A DNA stretch of 64,000 bases, taken from NCBI RefSeq assembly GCF_006717045.1, contig NZ_VFPH01000001.1, forward strand, positions 1,426,001 through 1,490,000, read 5' to 3'. The translations under genes and the position numbers were made by a program. The notes under the pieces are model-generated. The model was not told the origin of the DNA and did not search any database. It saw only the letters and a program-made list of their open reading frames with translations. This document shows, piece after piece, positions 19,433 to 26,064 of the stretch (position 1 is its first letter; every line of letters starts with the position of its first letter). This stretch comes from Pseudonocardia cypriaca (GTDB lineage Bacteria; Actinomycetota; Actinomycetes; Mycobacteriales; Pseudonocardiaceae).

Positions 19433-20272
19433 GTGGAGATCGTTCTGCACGACGACGCGGCCGCTTTCGCCGCCGCCGCCGGTCCGCTCCTGGAGGCCGA
19501 CCCGCTGCGCCACACCATGGCGCTCACCGCGCTCGACGGGATGCACCGCGGCGGTGAGCCGAGCGCGGTACTGCTCACGGTGCACGAGGCCGGGGAGGTG
19601 ACGGGCGCTGCGCTGCGCTCGCCGGGCCGCCCCACCCTCGTCTCCGCCGTGCCACCGCGGCTCGCGCCCGCGGTGGAGCGGGTGCTGGCGGAGGCCGATC
19701 CGGCCGCGGGCGGGGCGAGCGGACCGGTGGCCGAGGCCGATGCGTTCGGCGCTGCCCGGGCGGCGCGCACCGGCTGCCGGGCGGAGCCGGTGATGCGGAT
19801 GCGCTTGTTCGCGCTGGACGTGCTCACGCCCCCGTGCGCGGTCCCCGGCCGGGTCCGCCGCGCCGAGGCAGCGGACGTCCCGCTGCTCGGGACGTGGCGC
19901 AGGGCGTTCGGCACGGAGGCCGGGCACGAGGAGCTGACCACCGCGGAGGCGGAGGAGCAGGTCGTCCGCGCGATGCGGCTCGGCGCGGGTGAGCTGCTGT
20001 GGGAGGTCGACGGCGCGCCGGTCGCGCAGGCCTGTGCGAAGCCGGTGATCGCCCGCGCATCCCGGATCGGACCCGTCTACACCCCGCCGGAGCACCGCGG
20101 GCACGGCTACGCGGCGGCGGTGACGGCCGCCGCGTCGCAATGGGCCCTCGAAGCGGGCGCGCAGCGGGTAGTGCTCTTCACCGACCTCGCCAACCCCACG
20201 ACCAACCGGCTCTACCCCCGCATCGGGTACCGCCCCGTGCACGACGCGGTGGAGCTGAGGTTCACCTCTTGA
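19433..20272 (+). CDS. GNAT family N-acetyltransferase
   Basis: A 279-residue protein, GTG start. The acetyl-CoA loop is in the C-terminal half (VYTPPEHRGHGYAAAV, about 215-230), followed by TDLANPTTNRLYPRIGYRPV, a typical GNAT tail. The N-terminal about 130 residues are a separate, weakly conserved domain of the kind found in many actinobacterial two-domain GNATs. Substrate unknown. It starts 58 bases after glnA2 and may be read through from it. Confidence 0.82.
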   Translation: MEIVLHDDAAAFAAAAGPLLEADPLRHTMALTALDGMHRGGEPSAVLLTVHEAGEVTGAALRSPGRPTLVSAVPPRLAPAVERVLAEADPAAGGASGPVAEADAFGAARAARTGCRAEPVMRMRLFALDVLTPPCAVPGRVRRAEAADVPLLGTWRRAFGTEAGHEELTTAEAEEQVVRAMRLGAGELLWEVDGAPVAQACAKPVIARASRIGPVYTPPEHRGHGYAAAVTAAASQWALEAGAQRVVLFTDLANPTTNRLYPRIGYRPVHDAVELRFTS

Positions 20273-20517
20273 TCAGGGGCGAGCCGGACCGCCCCCTCCC
20301 GGCTCTGCGCGCGGTGCGCCTGCTGCGCCGCCCCGGCCAGCTCCGCGAGCCGGCAGGGCGAGCGCGGCGCGACGTTCATGCTGCTCGGACAGCCGCGGCA
20401 GCGCCCGTCCGGCCCGGCGACGTGCACCACCAACAGCTGCGACCACAACCGGGTCCACCCGGCGATCACGATCCCGGCCTCGGTGATGTGGTCCCGTGGT
20501 TTCCCCTCGATCTGCAT
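20212..20517 (-). CDS. Possible small cysteine-pair protein opposite the XRE regulator
   Basis: A 101-residue reading frame from ATG 20517, overlapping the 3' end of the GNAT gene by 61 bases. Its middle has HVAGPDGRCRGCP followed by PCRLAELA, a C-x2-C...P-C arrangement resembling small hypothetical proteins often encoded beside XRE/DUF397 pairs in actinomycetes. There is no clear ribosome site and codon bias is indistinct. If it is not a gene, bases 20273-20623 hold no identified feature other than the XRE ribosome site. Confidence 0.42.
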   Translation of the reverse strand: MQIEGKPRDHITEAGIVIAGWTRLWSQLLVVHVAGPDGRCRGCPSSMNVAPRSPCRLAELAGAAQQAHRAQSREGAVRLAPDQEVNLSSTASCTGRYPMRG

Positions 20518-20623
20518 GCCCCAGGAGGGTCCGGGTGGCCGGCGTGGGCCGGATCTTTCACCTGGCACCGCCCACTGCCACCATGAGTCGTCGACCGGTC
20601 GCACAGAGCAGGGAGGGTGGGGC

Positions 20624-21463
20624 TTGCGCAGCGGTGCCCTGGTCCGGAGACGTCAGCTCGCCCGCACCCTCCGTGCGCTGCGGCTGCACGCCGGCCTGAC
20701 GATCGAGGCGGCCGCGCCGCAGCTCGACGTCTCGGCGAGCAAGCTGTCCCGCATCGAGAACGCCCACCAGGGCGTCGACGTGCACATGGTGCGCAGCATG
20801 CTCGACCTGTTCGACGTCGGCGGGGCGCGGTGGACCGAGATCCTCGACCTCACCCGAGAGGCCAGCGTCAAAGGCTGGTGGCGGGCGTACGGGCTGGACG
20901 ACAAGTGCTACGTGCCACTGGAGGCGGAGGCCAGCACGGTCCGCGACTTCACGGTCACGTACGTGCCCGGCCTGCTGCAGACCTCCGACTACGCCCGCGC
21001 GATGTTCGAGTCATCGCTGCGCAGTCGCTCGAAGGAGACCCTCGAGCGCGAAATCCGAGTGCGAATGATCAGGCAGGAGCGGCTCACGTCCACCATCGAC
21101 CCGCTCCGCCTTGCGGCGATCATCGACGAGCCGGTGCTGCACCGCCCGGTAGGCGGACCGACAGTCATGCGCGCTCAGCTCCAGCACCTCGTCGAAGCCG
21201 CGGCGCTCGACTCGGTCGAGCTGCAGGTGCTGCCGACCGGCACCGGCGCCCACCCCGCCATGGGCGGGGCATTCACGGTCCTGAGCTTCGAAGGGCTCGG
21301 GGAGCCCGACATGGCGTACGTCGAGCACCCGATGGGGTCGGTGCACATCGAGAAGAAGGAGGACGTCGGCAGGGCTAGGCTGGTGTTCGACCACCTGCGT
21401 TCGGTCGCACTCGAGCCGCCCGAGTCGGTCGCGTCGATCGAGCGGGTGGCCGCGCAGACGTAG
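20624..21463 (+). CDS. XRE-family transcriptional regulator with DUF5753-type ligand domain (WhiJ-like)
   Basis: A 279-residue protein. TTG at 20624 is chosen because a strong GGGAGGG site lies about 10 bases upstream and the residues before it are low quality. The helix-turn-helix is at about 10-65 (LARTLRALRLHAGLTIEAA, then VSASKLSRIENA), followed by the long C-terminal domain typical of Streptomyces WhiJ-like regulators (FTVTYVPGLLQTSDYARAM, VLPTGTGAHPAMGGAFTVL). It is immediately followed by a DUF397 gene, the usual partner. Such pairs act in developmental control or behave like antitoxin/toxin-type modules. Confidence 0.88.
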   Translation: MRSGALVRRRQLARTLRALRLHAGLTIEAAAPQLDVSASKLSRIENAHQGVDVHMVRSMLDLFDVGGARWTEILDLTREASVKGWWRAYGLDDKCYVPLEAEASTVRDFTVTYVPGLLQTSDYARAMFESSLRSRSKETLEREIRVRMIRQERLTSTIDPLRLAAIIDEPVLHRPVGGPTVMRAQLQHLVEAAALDSVELQVLPTGTGAHPAMGGAFTVLSFEGLGEPDMAYVEHPMGSVHIEKKEDVGRARLVFDHLRSVALEPPESVASIERVAAQT

Positions 21464-21484
21464 TCGCGACCGCGAGAGGTGCCA

Positions 21485-21697
21485 ATGCCCGCCCCGATAC
21501 CCGCCGGCGTCGTCTGGCGGAAGAGCACCTTCAGCGGGAGCAGTGGGAACGGGGACGGCTGCATCGAAGTCGCGGTCATCCCGGGCGGGATCGCCGTCCG
21601 CGACACGAAGGACCGCGCCTTGCCCCCGCACCACCACTCCGCGCACGCCTGGGGCGAGTTCCTGGCGGGGATCCGCGCAGGCGAGTTCGAGGCCTGA
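21485..21697 (+). CDS. DUF397 small protein
   Basis: A 70-residue acidic protein with the family pattern WRKSTFSGSSGNGDGCIEVA, then VRDTKDR and WGEFLAGIRAGEF. An ATG at 21485 sits about 7 bases after GAGAGG; an in-frame GTG six bases earlier is the alternative. DUF397 proteins are nearly always encoded next to an XRE regulator, as here (21-base gap), and are thought to modulate it. Molecular function is unknown. Confidence 0.88.
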   Translation: MPAPIPAGVVWRKSTFSGSSGNGDGCIEVAVIPGGIAVRDTKDRALPPHHHSAHAWGEFLAGIRAGEFEA

Positions 21698-21709
21698 CGC
21701 TCCGCCACG

Positions 21710-21762
21710 TTCAGGAACGCCACGTTCCTGAACGTGCAGGACAGGAACGTGGCGTTCCTGAA
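21710..21762. terminator. Perfect 21-bp inverted repeat terminator
   Basis: Arms at 21710-21730 and 21742-21762 are exact complements with an 11-nt loop. Each arm is itself nearly palindromic (CAGGAACG/CGTTCCTG). It lies between the convergent DUF397 and MprF-like genes, ending three bases before the MprF-like stop. Confidence 0.7.
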
Positions 21763-21764
21763 CT

Positions 21765-24236
21765 TCAGCGCAGCCGCGACAGCAGCCGGGCCGACTGGCG
21801 GGCCGTGACCTCCGGCAGGTAGGCCCGGGCGATCGCAAGGCCGATGGCGGGGAGTGCGGCCGGGTCGGGGTAGCAAAGGTGCAGGGGCCGGTACTCCGGC
21901 TGGAACTTCGCCTTGAACGCGAGCAGCGACCGGAACCCGTACACCGGTTCGAGTGCGTGACCGATGACGTCGAGCAGGCGTTGCAGGGCCGCTGGCTGCT
22001 CGCCGCGGTCGAGCCGGGCGAGCGGGGCTCCGGACAGGCTCAGGAACTGCGCGTCCTCCTCCTGGAACCGCAGCACGGCCGAAGCGATGAGGAACTCCAT
22101 CACGCCGCGGAAGCCGCTCTCGCGGCGGCGCATGAAGTCGAGGGTCCAGCCGACGACGGCCCCGTCCCGGTGCACGGGCAGCCAGCTGGTGACGCCGTGC
22201 ACGGTGCGGTCGGCGTCGACGGCGAGCAGGCAGCGGACCTCCGGGTCGGCGAGCTCGTCGAGGCCGCCGAGGGTGAAGCCCATCTCCGGAAGGCCCTTGT
22301 CGGCCACCCACTCCTCGCTGATCGCCCCGATCTGGTCGGTGAGGGCGAGCGGGGCCTCGGCGTAGCGGATCCATTCGGCGGTGATCCCCGCCTTCGCGGC
22401 GCGGTTGAGCGCGGTGCGGACGTCCTGCCACTTCTTCCCGGTGAAGGCCAGCTCCGGCAGCGCCAGCACGGTCTCCTCGGCGACCTGCACCGAGCTCCAG
22501 CCCAGTGCCTCGCACGCCTTCCGGGTGTCGTCGGTGACGCTGTAGAGCGCGGGCGTCCACCCGTGTTCCTGGCAGAACGCGGCGAACCGGGCGACGGTGT
22601 CGCCGGTTGGCGTGCCGATCGGGTCGGCGGTGGTGAGCGCGACGGAGCCGATCACGCGGTGGGCGATGGCCGCGTCGCCGTGGGTGTCGAACCAGTAGGA
22701 GTTGCCGTCCCACGTGGAGAGCCAGCCGAGGTTGGAGCCGCCGCGCCGCGCCAGCTCGCGGGCCCGCTCGGCGTCCCCTGCGCCGGGATCGGCGCGCGGC
22801 CGGCGGAACGTCGCGAGCAGCCCACCGGCCACGACCAGCCAGAACACGACGCCGGTCCACTCGAACAGGAGGGTGGCGAGGTAGCCCTGGGGCAGGAAGT
22901 CCGGGTCGACCTCGCCGAGGTAGCCGGGTGGCAGGAAGCGCTCCGGCAGGTCGGCGAGCAGCCGGCCGATCGTGGGCGGCCGGTCGAACTGGTCGGCGAC
23001 GGCGGCGCCGAGCAGCACGTACGCCGCGCTGACGGCGGCGAGCACGGTCAGCGAGGTGACGAGCAGCTCGCGGTAGGTGCCGGTGGGGGCGCGCACGGCG
23101 AACCGGTCGCGGGTCCACCACAGCAGCACGGCCACGGCGAGCGGCAGTAGCGGTGGCAGCGTCAGCGCCAGGATCCGGCGGGCGCCTGGCGCGGCCTGGT
23201 AGACCATCAGCTGCTCGACCGGGGTGGACACCACCAGCACGGCGAGCAGCACGCCCAGGGCGGCGAGCGCGAGGTTCAGCGCGATGCCGACGACGAGGGC
23301 GGCGCGCCGTCCGTGGCGCAGCCCGTCGGCGACCACGAGTAGCAGCAGCACCGGCACCACGGACGCCAGCGCGGGGCCGATCCCGGACAGGCGCAGCTGC
23401 GCCTGGAGGCTCCGGCAGGCGTCGGCGTCGCCGGTGGCGCAGATCTGCTGCACGGTCAGCGCGTCGGGTGGTGGGGAGAGCACCACGAACTGCAGCACGG
23501 AGAGCGGGCCGATCGGGGCGTGCGCGATCGCGGCGACGATCGGGCCGACGGCCGAGGCCGCCACCACGAGCGCGATGAGCACCCGCACCTCCGTGCGGCT
23601 GGCGGGGCCGGGGTGCCGTTCTGGCCTGCCGAGCAGCCGGCCCGCGGCGAGCCCGACCAGGCCGGAGCACAGCATGATGACCTCCGGCAGCTCGCCGGAG
23701 TACGCCACCAGCATCGCCAGCGCGGCCAGCATGAGCAGTCGCAGCCTGCGCCGCCACAGCGCCGACAGCGTGCTGCTCGCGGCGAGGACGAGCCCGACGG
23801 CGCCGGGGGCCGCGCCCACGACCAGCTCGGCGGCCAGGTCGGACGGCCAGCCGCTGCCCGCTGCCGCGCCCGCTCCGACGGCGGTCAGCGCGACCAGCGT
23901 GCCGACGACCTGCGTCCCGACGAGCAGGGCGGCCGTGCGGTAGCTCCCGATCCGGTGCTCGGCCAGCGCCCCACCGAGCAGCACCAGCGCGCTCGTGATG
24001 ACGGCCGCGCCGATGGTGCCCCACCAGAGCATCGCCGAGAGCGGGGTCCACCAGCGGCCGGCCTCCAGCGCGCGGACGCCGGTGCCGACCCGTTCCATCA
24101 GGCGGTCGTTCGGTCCGCCGGGAAGGCTGCGCGTGGCGAGGCCGTACGCCCAGACCATCGCGACGAACGCGAGGGAGAGCGGCGCCCGCCGGATCACCCG
24201 CACCAGTGACCGGGCGAGTCCCAGCAGTCCGTTCAC
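21765..24236 (-). CDS. MprF-like membrane aminoacyl-phosphatidylglycerol synthetase/flippase (DUF2156)
   Basis: An 823-residue protein. About 470 N-terminal residues contain multiple membrane helices with a rhomboid-like section. The C-terminal about 350 residues are the DUF2156 double-GNAT catalytic domain (GNSYWFDTHGDAAIAHRVIG, FTGKKWQDVRTALNRA, DFMRRRESGFRGVMEFLI). Members transfer lysine or alanine from aminoacyl-tRNA to phosphatidylglycerol or diacylglycerol, lowering surface charge and giving cationic peptide resistance. The lysyl-tRNA synthetase domain fused in mycobacterial LysX is absent, so the tRNA donor and amino acid are unknown. The GTG start overlaps the esterase stop (GTGA): one operon. 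Confidence 0.82.
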   Translation of the reverse strand: MNGLLGLARSLVRVIRRAPLSLAFVAMVWAYGLATRSLPGGPNDRLMERVGTGVRALEAGRWWTPLSAMLWWGTIGAAVITSALVLLGGALAEHRIGSYRTAALLVGTQVVGTLVALTAVGAGAAAGSGWPSDLAAELVVGAAPGAVGLVLAASSTLSALWRRRLRLLMLAALAMLVAYSGELPEVIMLCSGLVGLAAGRLLGRPERHPGPASRTEVRVLIALVVAASAVGPIVAAIAHAPIGPLSVLQFVVLSPPPDALTVQQICATGDADACRSLQAQLRLSGIGPALASVVPVLLLLVVADGLRHGRRAALVVGIALNLALAALGVLLAVLVVSTPVEQLMVYQAAPGARRILALTLPPLLPLAVAVLLWWTRDRFAVRAPTGTYRELLVTSLTVLAAVSAAYVLLGAAVADQFDRPPTIGRLLADLPERFLPPGYLGEVDPDFLPQGYLATLLFEWTGVVFWLVVAGGLLATFRRPRADPGAGDAERARELARRGGSNLGWLSTWDGNSYWFDTHGDAAIAHRVIGSVALTTADPIGTPTGDTVARFAAFCQEHGWTPALYSVTDDTRKACEALGWSSVQVAEETVLALPELAFTGKKWQDVRTALNRAAKAGITAEWIRYAEAPLALTDQIGAISEEWVADKGLPEMGFTLGGLDELADPEVRCLLAVDADRTVHGVTSWLPVHRDGAVVGWTLDFMRRRESGFRGVMEFLIASAVLRFQEEDAQFLSLSGAPLARLDRGEQPAALQRLLDVIGHALEPVYGFRSLLAFKAKFQPEYRPLHLCYPDPAALPAIGLAIARAYLPEVTARQSARLLSRLR

Positions 24237-25537
24237 GGCGTCATCCCCAGCCGGGTGGCGAGCCAGGGAAGGGCGTCCTCCAGGCCCGGGCCCCACACCT
24301 CCCAAGTGTGCCCGCCGGGCTTCACGTCCAGCTGCACGTCCATGCCGGCGGCCTTGCACGCGGCGAGCACCCGCTGGGCCTGCGGTCCGTAGATGCTGTC
24401 CTGCTGGCCGGCGACGAGGAAGCCCGCGGTGTCCGGGAACTGCTTGCGCGCCATGACGTCGAGCGGGTTGACGGCCGCGAAGGCGGCCTCGTCCCCGCCG
24501 AACGCGGCCTGGACGGTGGTGGCGTGGTCGCCGAGCGACGGCTCGGCCTCGCCGGAGATGTCGACGAAGGTGGGGTACACCTGCGGCTCGTTGACGGCCA
24601 TCTGCAGCGAGCAGGTGCCGCCGTTGGAGAACCCGCCGATGGCCCAGCCCGATGGATCGGGGTCGACCTGCAGGGTCTCGCGGATCCAGGCGGGGACGTC
24701 GACGGACACGTAGGTGGCGGCGTTGCCGAGCCGCGAGTCCATGCACAGCGGGTTGTCCAGCGGGGTGCCGAGGTGGTCGGGCATCACGACCACCGGGGCG
24801 AGGCCGTCGTGGGCGGCCGCGAAGGCGTCCATCCGGTCCGCGAGCCCGCCACCGTCCAGCCAGTCGTCGGGCGATCCCGGCTGGCCGGACAGCAGCACGA
24901 GCACCGGCAGCTGGGCCCGGGGCCGTGACAGGTAGGCGGGCGGCAGGTACAGCCGTGCGGGCCGCGCGGCGAATCCCGACACCGTGGCCGGGATCGTCAC
25001 CTCGGTGACGATGCCCTTCGCCGGCATCCCGGCCGGCGGGCGCCAGATGGCCGACAGCGGCAGCCCCGACCGGGTGCCGATCACCTGCTCGCGCAGCGGG
25101 ACCTGCGTGAACGGGATCTCGTCGACGGCGGGGAGCCCCAGTGCGGTGCGCAGCGTCGGGAACTCGCGGTACACGACGTTCATCCCCTGGGCGGACCCCA
25201 GCACCACCAGCACGACCGCCACCACCGCGCCCGCGCGGCCCGGCCAACGCCTGGGGCGCATGCCCAGCGCGGCCAGCCCGATCGCCGCCAGAACGGCGCC
25301 GACGAGCAGCAGTCCCGACAGCGGCAGCGGGTCAGGGAACGGTTGCCACACCTGGTTGACCAGCACCGCCAGCAGCGCGGTCAGGCCGGCCGCGCCGAGC
25401 AGCACCGCGGGCACCGTCCGCGTCCACCAGCGGCGCGAGCGGCGGGCGAGCAGGAAGAGCCCGCCCGCCACCCCGGCGACGCCGGCGGCGACCTGGATGG
25501 GGCCGCTCAGGAGCGGCGCGTCGAGCAGCCCGGACAC
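24233..25537 (-). CDS. Membrane-anchored alpha/beta-hydrolase (putative esterase, Ag85/EstD-like)
   Basis: A 434-residue protein with about four N-terminal transmembrane helices (to about residue 120) followed by a putative-esterase domain. The catalytic serine is in GGFSNGGTC, with candidate acid in AGQQDS and His in GGHTWEVW. Mycolyltransferases (antigen 85) share this fold, but this enzyme is membrane-tethered and coupled to an MprF-like synthetase. In other bacteria hydrolases encoded with such synthetases remove the amino acid from the lipid, so a lipid-deaminoacylase role is inferred. Polyprenyl or mycolyl transfer is the alternative. Confidence 0.8.
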   Translation of the reverse strand: MSGLLDAPLLSGPIQVAAGVAGVAGGLFLLARRSRRWWTRTVPAVLLGAAGLTALLAVLVNQVWQPFPDPLPLSGLLLVGAVLAAIGLAALGMRPRRWPGRAGAVVAVVLVVLGSAQGMNVVYREFPTLRTALGLPAVDEIPFTQVPLREQVIGTRSGLPLSAIWRPPAGMPAKGIVTEVTIPATVSGFAARPARLYLPPAYLSRPRAQLPVLVLLSGQPGSPDDWLDGGGLADRMDAFAAAHDGLAPVVVMPDHLGTPLDNPLCMDSRLGNAATYVSVDVPAWIRETLQVDPDPSGWAIGGFSNGGTCSLQMAVNEPQVYPTFVDISGEAEPSLGDHATTVQAAFGGDEAAFAAVNPLDVMARKQFPDTAGFLVAGQQDSIYGPQAQRVLAACKAAGMDVQLDVKPGGHTWEVWGPGLEDALPWLATRLGMTP

Positions 25538-25615
25538 GAGCCGAGCCTGCCACCCCGGAGGTCCGGGCCGGCCGTCGACACGTCCCCCTCCGGTGGCATG
25601 CCGAGCAGATTGTCA

Positions 25616-25654
25616 CCAACGGACGTTGGCAAACCGGCCAGCTTCGCCTACAGT
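25616..25654 (+). promoter_or_regulatory. Promoter with overlapping dyad for the ABM-domain gene
   Basis: TTGGCA (25626-25631), a 17-base spacer and TACAGT (25649-25654) form a good housekeeping-type promoter with a predicted start near 25661. The -35 overlaps a dyad CCAACG-GA-CGTTGG (25616-25629), and a second dyad (GTTGT-TGGC-ACAAC, 25653-25666) spans the start point, suggesting repressor control. Confidence 0.5.
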
Positions 25655-25688
25655 TGTTGGCACAACCTGGACGAAGGGGAAAGCGATC

Positions 25689-25961
25689 ATGCCGCATGTG
25701 CTCGTACACCAGCGGGTGGAGGAGTTCGACCGCTGGAAGGAGGTGTTCGACCGGCTCGGGCCCACCCGCGCCGCGGCGACCTGCCGCAGCACAGTCCTGT
25801 TCCGCAACCGGGAGGACCCGCACGAGGTCGTGGTGCTCTTCGAGTTCGACGACCTGGCTAAAGCCCGGGAGCACATGGGCAGCCCCGAGCTGCGCGCCGC
25901 GTGGCAGGACGCGGGGGTCACCGACCCGGGCACCCGCACGATCCTCGACGCGGTCCCCTGA
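25689..25961 (+). CDS. Small antibiotic-biosynthesis-monooxygenase/cyclase-fold protein
   Basis: A 90-residue protein of the dimeric alpha/beta-barrel type (MPHVLVHQRVEEFDRWKEVF, then VVVLFEFDDLAKAREHM). Members include heme-degrading and quinol monooxygenases and polyketide cyclases, but many have no known activity. It stands alone behind its own promoter. No redox or heme residues allow a specific call. Confidence 0.72.
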   Translation: MPHVLVHQRVEEFDRWKEVFDRLGPTRAAATCRSTVLFRNREDPHEVVVLFEFDDLAKAREHMGSPELRAAWQDAGVTDPGTRTILDAVP

Positions 25962-25975
25962 CGAGGTCCGAATGA

Positions 25976-26008
25976 CGCGAGTCGCGGTCTGAGTGCGCGC
26001 GAGTCGCG
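25976..26008. repeat. Two CGCGAGTCGCG palindromes spaced 22 bp
   Basis: Copies at 25976-25986 and 25998-26008, both in the same orientation, lie in the leader region between the ABM gene and glnE. Same family and spacing as the arrays at 41.2 and 54.4 kb. Confidence 0.75.
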
Positions 26009-26064
26009 GTCTTCGCCGAGACCCACACTGTGGATGTGGGCCACAGCGGGGCAGGATCAACCCC

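Noticed and set aside
24237..25247. N-terminal extension of the MprF-like protein by about 336 residues in the same frame
   Set aside because: The extension is antiparallel-frame noise overlapping the esterase gene; the GTG at 24236 in a GTGA overlap is the natural start.
20273..26064. Mobile element or integron between glnA2 and glnE
   Set aside because: No transposase, integrase, terminal inverted repeats or target duplication was found; only an insertion relative to mycobacterial gene order is supported.
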